The notes under the pieces were generated by a model. The model searched no databases, was not told the DNA's origin, and saw nothing but the letters and a program-made list of their open reading frames with translations. Source: Cytophagales bacterium (GTDB lineage: Bacteria; Bacteroidota; Bacteroidia; Cytophagales; 172606-1). From it: 64,000 nt of DNA. Every line of letters begins with the position of its first letter. Position 1 is the first letter of the stretch. A program made the translations under genes and the position numbers. The DNA is taken from NCBI GenBank assembly GCA_030446715.1, contig JAUJMU010000004.1, positions 170,931 to 234,930 of the forward strand. Reading direction: 5' to 3'. Positions 52,391 through 59,626 of the stretch are shown one piece after another.

Positions 52391-53050
52391 ATGTCTGCTG
52401 ACAGCGTTGCCAAAGTAGTTCTCGTGGATGATCACAAACTGTTCCGGAAAGGCATGGTGGAGCTGATCAACGGCTTCAAAGGGTACGAAGTGATCTGGGA
52501 AGCAAACAACGGCAAAGACATGATCGGGAAGTTAACTTTCAGCCAGAAGCCCGACATTGCCCTGCTCGACATCAATATGCCGGAAATGGACGGCTACGAA
52601 ACAGCCGGCTGGCTGAAGGAACACCATCCCGAAGTAAAGGTGCTGGCGCTGTCTATGAACGACAACGAAGATTCGATCATCAGAATGATCCGTGCCGGCG
52701 CCAAAGGATATATCTTGAAAGACGCCGAACCCACCGAACTCCGGCTGGCCCTCCACGACCTTTCCACCAAAGGCTTTTTTTATTCCGAACTGGTGAGTGG
52801 CACCCTGGTTAACTCCCTGAACCGGGGGCCGGAAGGAGGAAAAAGCCAGGCCGCCCCGCTTACCGACCGGGAGAAGGAATTTCTGAAGCTGGCCTGCAGC
52901 GAACTCACCTACAAGGAGATAGCCGATCAGATGTGCCTTGCCACCCGCACCATTGACGGCTACCGCGAGGCCCTGTTCGAAAAACTGCACGTACGCAGCC
53001 GCACCGGGCTGGCCCTTTACGCGGTCAAACACGGACTGGTGGAGATTTAG
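52391..53050 (+). CDS. NarL/LuxR-type response regulator
   Basis: A 219-residue transcription factor. The receiver has acidic Asp13-Asp14, phospho-acceptor Asp60 in ALLDINMPEMDG, and the Lys of YILKDAEP. A LuxR helix-turn-helix follows (about 155-212: LTDREKEFLKLACSELTYKE, IADQMCLATRTIDGYREALF, EKLHVRSR). It is the output of the kinase upstream; targets cannot be told, but the 5' end of this unit and the permease genes downstream are candidates. A dispersed palindromic repeat begins 75 bp after the stop. Confidence 0.93.
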   Translation: MSADSVAKVVLVDDHKLFRKGMVELINGFKGYEVIWEANNGKDMIGKLTFSQKPDIALLDINMPEMDGYETAGWLKEHHPEVKVLALSMNDNEDSIIRMIRAGAKGYILKDAEPTELRLALHDLSTKGFFYSELVSGTLVNSLNRGPEGGKSQAAPLTDREKEFLKLACSELTYKEIADQMCLATRTIDGYREALFEKLHVRSRTGLALYAVKHGLVEI

Positions 53051-53124
53051 GAGATTGGTTGTCAGTTATTGGTTGTTGGTTATTCGTTGTTGGCAAACCA
53101 GTCGATTCGCTGCGGATGGAGTGA

Positions 53125-53208
53125 GTCATAATCAGGATTTACAGGATGAAAGGATTAACCAGATGCCGATTCTGTTAATCTTATAATCCTGCAAATCCTG
53201 ATTCAGAC
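53125..53208. repeat. Dispersed palindromic repeat, copy 2
   Basis: GTCATAATCAGGATTTACAG and AATCCTGATTCAGAC form imperfect inverted arms around GGATTAACCAGATG (53152-53165), the 14-mer shared with copies at 2307 and 56475. It lies 75 bp after the response regulator stop. Confidence 0.8.
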
Positions 53209-53271
53209 GGCAACATAACTTTCCGGAAAGGTCAGATTACAAAAGGTTTGGAAACTTTTGTAGTCTCCCGT

Positions 53272-53577
53272 TTACCGATCAGGTTTCCCCGACAGGTTAT
53301 GGCTCAGTCTGTATAAACCAAAAAGTCCGGCAAGTCTGTTGCCGGGCTTTTTGGTTGTTATTCCCCATTCCTTTGACCATTTGGTATTGTAGGCGACCCA
53401 AAGGGTGTCATGCAGGGCAACGCTGAGCATCCGCGGCTTCTGGTCCGGTACCGACCGGAGCACCCACGCCTCGCAGGGTCTTTTTATCTGTTTGTTTGCT
53501 CCGCCCCGGCAAGCCGCCAGCAAAGCCAGCGAACTCCATAAAGCAGCAGGAAGAATGGATTTTGTTCTCTTCATCAA
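53272..53577 (-). pseudogene. N-terminal remnant of an exported protein, possibly a cytochrome-type enzyme
   Basis: A 101-residue reading frame with a lipoprotein leader (LWSSLALLAAC, Cys23). After it comes PCEAWVLRSVPDQKPRMLSV and ALHDTLWVAYNT, closely like the N-terminus of large Bacteroidota exported proteins with c-type cytochrome or PQQ-type domains, which read 'PWVFRSVLDxxPRMxTxALHxxLWVAYxxxT'. Similarity ends at residue 69, and the tail (KKPGNRLAGLFGLYRLSHNL) looks unrelated. So it is probably a truncated relic, though a short lipoprotein product is possible. Confidence 0.5.
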
Positions 53578-54001
53578 GAATTCAGTTTCAGGATTGATGG
53601 GGTATAAGATTACGCTTTTCCGGTGATTAACTATAGGATTTACTGCCTATGCTGGTCCAGTGGAGTCAATTACTGACTTCGTCGGTTCATTCCGTAAACT
53701 TCCCGGTTTTATGGAGTCTGTCAGACCAGATGACAACTCAATTTTATTCCGGCAGCCAGGCAGCTGATCCAAAGCCTGTTCGCTACCGGCCACTGGTGTC
53801 CGGTAGCGAACAGGCTTTAGTGTGCAAAACAGGTCTTTCCCATCCGGAAAGCGCCTCCGGATGGTTGGCATGCTAGTTGGCTTACTGAAAAGGAGACGGA
53901 AGGGAAACCGGCTCCCACCATTGCCCGCTATCCGGCACCTGCCGGTGCACACTCATTCGTAATTTGTAATCAGTCATTCGTAATTATATACACCACCCCT
54001 T
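53578..54001. other. Non-coding interval holding a strong hairpin
   Basis: There is no convincing gene in these 424 bp. A hairpin with a perfect 19-bp stem lies at 53771-53789 and 53800-53818 (AAAGCCTGTTCGCTACCGG and its complement), and the 10-nt loop has a further CAC/GTG pair. No T-run of note. The right part should hold the promoter of the permease at 54002. Confidence 0.65.
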
Positions 54002-56419
54002 ATGCTGAAAAGTTATCTGACCATTGCCCTCCGCAATCTGTCGCGGCACAAAGGCTACACCTTTATCAACGTGCTGGGCCTGACGGTAGGCCTCGCCTGC
54101 TTTCTGCTCATTGCCCTGTACGTAAAGGACGAACTGAGTTACGACCGGTACAACACCAAAGCTGACCGCATTTACCGCGTCACCCGCGATTGGGTAGGCA
54201 AAGATGGTACCGTGACCCTCCACCTGGGTCACGTGGCGCCGCCGTTCGGGCCGCTGCTGAAAACTGAATTCGGCGAAGTTGAACAGGTGGTGCGGACCCT
54301 CGGAAGCGGCCTGACGCTAAGCTACGGCGAAAATACCTTCAGCGAAGAGGAGGTTTTCTTCGCCGAAGACAACATTTTCAAGGTGTTTACCTTCCGGGTA
54401 ATGCAGGGCAACCCGGATAAGGCGCTGACCGATCCTTTCACGGTCATGCTTTCGCATCCGATGGCCGAAAAGTATTTCAGGGGAGAAAATCCGGTGGGTA
54501 AAACGCTGCGGATGAATGACCGTTACTCCCTCACCGTCAGCGGCGTATTTGAACCCTTGCCGGCCCAGTCGCACTTTCATCCGCAGTTTCTGGTTTCCTT
54601 CAAAACGCTGGAAGACGACCGGATTTACGGCAAGGAAGGCCTCCGGACCAACTTTGGCAACAACTCCTTTGCCACCTACATGCTGCTGCCGGCCAACTAC
54701 GATGCGGGCCGGATCAGTGCCCGTCTGCCCGGATTCATTGACAAGCACGTAACCAACGACGGGGATAAACCATCCAAATGGACCCGGCTATACCTGCAAA
54801 AGTTAACGGATATTCACCTGAAGTCGCACCTTGATTCGGAAATTGAAGCCAACGGCGACATTAACTACATTTATATTTTCTCAGCCATAGGATTGCTGGT
54901 GCTCCTCATTGCCTGCATCAATTACATGAATCTGGCCACAGCCCGTTCGGCGGGCCGCGCCAAAGAAGTAGGCTTGCGAAAAGTAATCGGTGCCCGGCGG
55001 GGGCAACTGATCGGCCAGTTTCTGAGCGAATCGGCCCTGCTGACGGTTATTGCTCTGGTGCTGGCCGTGATGGTTGCAGTTCTCATGCTGCCGTACCTGA
55101 ATGATTTTTCCGGGAAGCAGCTAACTTTAGATAATCTGCTGGACGGCCCGATCATTGCCATTGTGGTGTTGCTGGCGGTCATCACCGGACTGGCGGCGGG
55201 CAGTTATCCGGCGTTTTTCCTCGCTTCCTTCCAGCCGGTAAAGGTGCTCAAAGGCAAGCTGAGTGCGGCCTCCCGCAACAGCAGCCTGCGGCAGACGCTG
55301 GTGGTGGTGCAGTTTGGCATCTCCATCTTCCTGATCATTTGCACGGTAGTAGTGTACCGGCAACTGAACTACATGCAGGACAAGAGCCTCGGCTACCGCA
55401 AAGACCAGATTGTGGTGCTGCCGGTGTTTTACAGCGACAGTACCATTAATTACCAGACCTTTATGGACGAGTTGAAAGCCAGCACCGCCATAAAGAATGC
55501 CGGCCGGTCGTCACGCATTCCGTCTGGCAGGCTGCTGGATACCAACGGCTCTCAGGTAATGAAAGGAGACTCACTGGCACCAACCGAAATACCAATCAAA
55601 TTCCTGCGGGTGGATCACGATTTTATTCCCACTTATGAAATGAAGCTTTTGGCGGGCCGTAATTTCTCCCGTCAGTTTGCTACGGATGACACCACGGCTT
55701 TTATCCTCAACGAAGCCGCCGTAAAGGGAATCGGCTGGAAAAACCCCGAACAGGCCATTGACCAGCCTTTTGGCTACGGTGACCGCAAAGGCAAAATCAT
55801 CGGGGTGCTGAAGGATTTTCATTTTGAATCGCTGCACGAAAAAATAGTACCGATGGTACTGCTGATGAGTAACAACCGCTACGGCAACCTGTCGGTGAGT
55901 CTGGCGGGCAACGATATTCCGGCGGCTCTTTCGCACGTAGAGAAGACATGGAAGAAATTTCTGCCCAACCGGCCCTTCGGGTATGAGTTTCTGGACCAGC
56001 GTTTTGGTGAACTTTACCAGGCGGAGGAAACCCGGGGTACATTGTTTACCATTTTCGCTTCCATCTCTATCTTCATTGCCTGCCTGGGACTGTTTGGCCT
56101 GGCCTCTTTTACCATTACCCGGCGCAGCAAGGAAATCAGCGTACGCAAGGTGCTTGGCGCGTCGGTAACGGGCATTGTCGGGCTGCTTTCCAAAGAATTT
56201 GTTCGCCTGGTGCTGATAGCTTTCCTGCTGGCGATTCCGCTGTCGTGGTACTTCATGGACAAGTGGCTGCAGGATTTTGCCTACCGCACCAGCATCGGAG
56301 TGGATATATTCATCATTGCCGGGTTTGTAGCCCTGTTCATTGCCCTGGCAACGGTAAGCTATCAGGCCATCAAGGCGGCCCTTGCCAACCCGGTCAACGC
56401 GCTGCGGAATAATGAGTAG
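54002..56419 (+). CDS. FtsX/MacB-like ABC transporter permease, complete
   Basis: The full 805-residue form of the family: cytoplasmic LKSYLTIALRNLSRHKGYTF, first helix VLGLTVGLACFLLIALYV, MacB core (about 50-270), FtsX unit 1 (about 285-420, GRAKEVGLRKVIGARRGQ), middle helix (about 435), second periplasmic segment, FtsX unit 2 (about 680-800, RRSKEISVRKVLGASVTG). It ends with the family tail ALANPVNALRNNE. Exporter or mechanotransmission partner of an ATPase not in the window. The two neighbours of this type near 60-64 kb run in the opposite direction. Confidence 0.92.
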   Translation: MLKSYLTIALRNLSRHKGYTFINVLGLTVGLACFLLIALYVKDELSYDRYNTKADRIYRVTRDWVGKDGTVTLHLGHVAPPFGPLLKTEFGEVEQVVRTLGSGLTLSYGENTFSEEEVFFAEDNIFKVFTFRVMQGNPDKALTDPFTVMLSHPMAEKYFRGENPVGKTLRMNDRYSLTVSGVFEPLPAQSHFHPQFLVSFKTLEDDRIYGKEGLRTNFGNNSFATYMLLPANYDAGRISARLPGFIDKHVTNDGDKPSKWTRLYLQKLTDIHLKSHLDSEIEANGDINYIYIFSAIGLLVLLIACINYMNLATARSAGRAKEVGLRKVIGARRGQLIGQFLSESALLTVIALVLAVMVAVLMLPYLNDFSGKQLTLDNLLDGPIIAIVVLLAVITGLAAGSYPAFFLASFQPVKVLKGKLSAASRNSSLRQTLVVVQFGISIFLIICTVVVYRQLNYMQDKSLGYRKDQIVVLPVFYSDSTINYQTFMDELKASTAIKNAGRSSRIPSGRLLDTNGSQVMKGDSLAPTEIPIKFLRVDHDFIPTYEMKLLAGRNFSRQFATDDTTAFILNEAAVKGIGWKNPEQAIDQPFGYGDRKGKIIGVLKDFHFESLHEKIVPMVLLMSNNRYGNLSVSLAGNDIPAALSHVEKTWKKFLPNRPFGYEFLDQRFGELYQAEETRGTLFTIFASISIFIACLGLFGLASFTITRRSKEISVRKVLGASVTGIVGLLSKEFVRLVLIAFLLAIPLSWYFMDKWLQDFAYRTSIGVDIFIIAGFVALFIALATVSYQAIKAALANPVNALRNNE

Positions 56420-56422
56420 TTA

Positions 56423-56515
56423 TCTGAATCAGGATTTGCAGGATTTAAGGATTTACAGAATTAAAAGAATCGGGCATCTGGTTAATCCGTTCATCCTGTA
56501 AATCCTGGTTCTGAC
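56423..56515. repeat. Dispersed palindromic repeat, copy 3
   Basis: TCTGAATCAGGATTTGCAGG and CCTGTAAATCCTGGTTCTGA form imperfect arms; the shared 14-mer occurs inverted as CATCTGGTTAATCC at 56475-56488. It begins four bases after the stop of the permease gene. Confidence 0.8.
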
Positions 56516-56585
56516 ATTTTATCTCTATCCGTGCAACCTTTATCCGAATACTGCATCTATCCCTTATCCATTCAATAACCACCTT

Positions 56586-57515
56586 ATGAAAAGCTTCAGA
56601 CTCCTGTTTACCTTCTGCCTTTTTGCCCTTGCCGGCAGCCTCTACGCGCAAAGAGACGGCGAAAAGCCCTACCTTACCAAATCTTTCTCTCCTGATGGTT
56701 TGAAAAATGTAAACATTGAAACCTCCGGCGGCTTCATCAACGTGGTCGGGCAGACTTCCGGCGAAGCCAGAATCGAAATGTACGTCCGCGGCAACAATGG
56801 CCGCGATAATCTGTCGGAGTCTGAGCTAAAGGAGCGTTTGGAAAAGTACTACTCAGTGAACATTGAAAAGAGTGCCAGCACTTTGACCGCTATCGCCAGA
56901 CGCACCACCAAAGACAACTGGAACTCCGACAACGGCCTGAGCATCTCCTTTAAAGTGTACGTGCCCGGCGCCATAGCCACTGATCTCCGGACCAGCGGGG
57001 GCAGTATCCGGCTGGCCGACCTTTCGGGCGAATTGAAGGCCGAAACCAGCGGTGGCAGCATCGACGTAAGCAACCTGAAGGGCAATGCCAACGTGCACAC
57101 CTCCGGCGGCAGCATCGCCGTTGAAAACATCACTGGCAAACTGGTCGCCTCTACCAGTGGCGGCAGCATCCGGGCTACGGGAAATGTAGGCGATTCGAAG
57201 CTGAATACTTCCGGCGGCAGCATCCGCCTCAACTCAGTATCGGGCAGCCTGGAGGCAAATACCAGTGGCGGCAGCATCCACGCCGACATTGCCAGACTGG
57301 GTGACCGGCTCACCCTCTCCACCAGTGGTGGCAGCATTGAGGTAAAAATGCCCATGGACAAAGGGATGGACTTAGACCTGCAGGGCGACAAGGTTCAGAT
57401 CGCCATGAACAATTTCAATGGCTTGGTGGAAAATGACCGGGTAAAGGGTAAACTCAACGGCGGCGGGGTACCAGTGAACATCCGCACTTCCAGCGGTACC
57501 GTCCGGGTCAACTGA
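56586..57515 (+). CDS. DUF4097-type secreted beta-repeat protein
   Basis: A 309-residue exported protein with a signal peptide (about 1-22, ending SLYA-Q). From about residue 45 it has a right-handed beta-helix/DUF4097 fold. Seven copies of TSGGSI (with one TSGGF start) recur at a period of 18 residues (one of 20). The C-terminal part closes with NIRTSSGTVRVN. DUF4097 proteins are of unknown function, often located beside envelope sensors. It is 167 bp after the permease and on the same strand, and its terminator follows directly. Confidence 0.87.
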   Translation: MKSFRLLFTFCLFALAGSLYAQRDGEKPYLTKSFSPDGLKNVNIETSGGFINVVGQTSGEARIEMYVRGNNGRDNLSESELKERLEKYYSVNIEKSASTLTAIARRTTKDNWNSDNGLSISFKVYVPGAIATDLRTSGGSIRLADLSGELKAETSGGSIDVSNLKGNANVHTSGGSIAVENITGKLVASTSGGSIRATGNVGDSKLNTSGGSIRLNSVSGSLEANTSGGSIHADIARLGDRLTLSTSGGSIEVKMPMDKGMDLDLQGDKVQIAMNNFNGLVENDRVKGKLNGGGVPVNIRTSSGTVRVN

Positions 57516-57535
57516 TCCTGTTTTCCACACATACA

Positions 57536-57580
57536 AAAGGCTTCTCCGCGTATTGCCGGGGAAGCCTTTCTCTTTTCTCT
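57536..57580 (+). terminator. Rho-independent terminator
   Basis: Stem AAAGGCTTCTCCG (57536-57548) with CGGGGAAGCCTTT (57557-57569), 13 pairs including one G-U, then a pyrimidine-rich CTCTTTTCTCT. It is 21 bp after the DUF4097 gene; the rest of the interval to 57875 holds no gene. Confidence 0.8.
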
Positions 57581-57875
57581 CAACCCGTATTGTATTGTAC
57601 CAAGGCGGAGAAAGTGCCGGAAGGGGCGCAGTCAGGTCGCCGGTCAATATACCTGCGTCTTAAGTAACTGCGCAGTTTTAAATTGTGAATTTTAGATTCT
57701 GAATGCCAAGGCAAGGCACTGACTGGCAGACACCTTTTAGCAAAAAGCTTAACTTCGTAATTCCGGATTGATTTTGCCTGCTTACTTAAATTGATGATTA
57801 TCAACCAAACCAAATCATTTGGCAGCCGTACGCTTAACAAACAATTCAATGTAAACTGCTTTAATGTAAACCGCT

Positions 57876-58336
57876 ATGCGTAGTAACAGAACAGGAACCG
57901 GATTCGCTGCCGGATTCATCGGCGCTTTTGTGCTGATGGCCATTATGTTCGTCATGCAGGCGCTGAAATTAAGCGGCCCTCCCGGCTTTGTAGGTATTTA
58001 CCGGTCCGTGTTTGGGTCCGGTGCCTCTTTGGATTACGTGATGGCTTCTATTCTTTTTGCCATTTCGGGCGGCATCTGGGGGCAATATATGCCGCACTGG
58101 TAAAACAGCCGACTCCACTCAATGGTGCTTTGTTCGGATTTCTACCGACTTTGTGGCTGTGGCTGGCAGTGGCACCCATGACAGGAAAGCCTTTGTTCAA
58201 CGGATTCACTCCCACGGGATTGATTTTGCCCATCCTCTTTAATGTTGTCATCTGGGGCACTTTTGTGGTTGGTATTGTAGCCGGAAAACAAACCGACGAG
58301 TCATTGCCTGATACAGGATCAAAATCAAATCCATAA
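57876..58336 (+). pseudogene. Four-helix membrane protein split by a G-run frameshift
   Basis: The first frame (57876-58103) gives FAAGFIGAFVLMAIMFVMQA and SLDYVMASILFAISGGIWG, then stops. One base further the reading GAIYAALVKQPTPLNGALFG joins smoothly to FLPTLWLWLAVAPMTG and LILPILFNVVIWGTFVVGIV and ends at 58336. The two halves are one membrane protein of about 152 residues with a GG-rich, YqhR/DUF6789-like feel, though I do not firmly know the family. The break is at TGGGGGCA (58077-58084); one more G restores the frame. Natural slippage or an assembly error both fit. Confidence 0.7.
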
Positions 58337-58362
58337 CAGCTACCCATTGGAATAGCCTGAAT

Positions 58363-58450
58363 TTACTCACTCCGGAGCGGCTTCACGGGGTTGACCAGCG
58401 CTGCTTTCACCGTGCGGTAACCCACCGTAAGAAGCGCTGCCAGTACTGCC
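58363..58450 (-). pseudogene. C-terminal remnant of an FtsX permease
   Basis: Read on the minus strand: VLAALLTVGYRTVKAALVNP then VKPLRSE and TAA (58363-58365). This is the family tail seen at the ends of the intact copies (LLIALLTVSYQAIRAALANP ... KSLRSE). Upstream similarity is lost by frame change after about 30 codons, so only this fragment remains. Confidence 0.75.
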
Positions 58451-58750
58451 GGGCAGCACAAACAGCCACCACGAGTCTTAGCTCGACTTCAGCATTTTTG
58501 GAAATCAGAAAAACCTGCGTCTGCGGCGGAAATTAAGGTGCTTTCAATTTTTTGAACAGCGTGTTTTCAACCCGACATTTAAAAATGATTCTCAGAAAAC
58601 GATTCTCAGAACTGGTCCTGTTTAAGCAGTTTCGCAGATTGTATTATGAAAAAAGCTAAAGTCGGGCTAAGCCCGACTTTAGCTTTTGAGGGAAAGAAGA
58701 ACCCATCAGCAGGGTAAGCGGTATAGACTTATCGCCAGACAAGCTCTGCC
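58451..58750. other. Non-coding interval with a long hairpin
   Basis: No gene here. At 58651-58668 and 58670-58687 an 18-bp perfect palindrome has half-site AAAAGCTAAAGTCGGGCT with one base between. Read on the minus strand it is followed by TTTTTT, so it could terminate minus-strand transcripts coming from the relic side. Confidence 0.6.
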
Positions 58751-59350
58751 ATGCTTACACTAGCCGGTGAGTTCTCAAGGGTAATAATACCGTTTGAGCG
58801 GCTGTTTTCCAGGCCCGTCTTCCGGCACGTTCGATTGTTGTCAGCCGGAGCAGTGCCTGCCCCAGCCAGACGTACAGTGAGTGCGGTGCTGGGCATAGTG
58901 AGCCTGAAAGAAGAAAAGAATTTTCACAAGTATCACCGGGTGCTGAGCCTGGTGGAGTGGTGTGTACTGGAAGCGGCCCGGATTCTTTTACAGTTGCTCT
59001 CAGCCTGCTTTCTGCCGGCAGGGCCGGTAATTGCAGCCATTGACCAGACATTGACCAGACGCCGGGGCAGAGAGATTGCTCAAAGGGAATTTACACCTTA
59101 TTTTCACCGGTGACCTTACCGGCTGACCGGTTACATAGGAAAGGAAAGTTACCTTGTGGGCACGGCTGCCTGGGGTGACAAACAGCAGCCTGCCTTTTCT
59201 GATGCAATTGCCTCAGCAAGAAAGCTTCAGTAAGAAAGCTTTTATGGACCGGTAGCAGTTTTTCAATGTCTGCTTCTGGAAGAGGACATTGAAAAAATAC
59301 CCACACAACAGCTACTGCTTTTCCAGCAAGCTCTTGTCTGGGCGGCTTAA
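58751..59350 (+). mobile_element. Internally deleted IS701-like transposase relic
   Basis: 58751-59113 encodes a start matching IS701/IS4-type transposases: FERLFSRPVFRHVRLLSAGA, APARRTVSAVLGIVSLKEE, NFHKYHRVLSLVEW, then AIDQTLTRRRGREI with the first catalytic Asp. It then breaks. Further on (59180-59350) come PAFSDAIASARKLQ and EEDIEKIPTQQLLLFQQALV, ending WAA and TAA at 59348, the usual C-terminal phrase. The middle (about 250 codons) is missing, and stops interrupt the tail. No terminal repeats were defined. Classification is from remembered motifs. Confidence 0.65.
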
Positions 59351-59626
59351 TGCTAAAGCCGAGCTGAGTTATTAGAGTAAATGAGCTTCTATCTGGCATT
59401 TGAAGCCGAAATCTTCCGTCCAGCATCAATTAAGATTATGTTCGGACTATTTTCATTCTTTTTGTTCTTTCAAGCGTCTGTCTGAATATTGCCGCCAACA
59501 CCTAAATATACAACATACGTCGTTTATCTGCCTTATACCCTTACTAACAGCCGCCAGACAATAGCACCTCCCCCTTTGCTGCCCCACGCGCAAGCCCGCC
59601 ACAGTTCCCCCTGGGGGGACGGGGGA

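Noticed and set aside
59091-59429. 112-codon minus-strand frame
   Set aside because: It is antisense to the C-terminal part of the IS701-like relic, whose phrases on the plus strand are more convincing.
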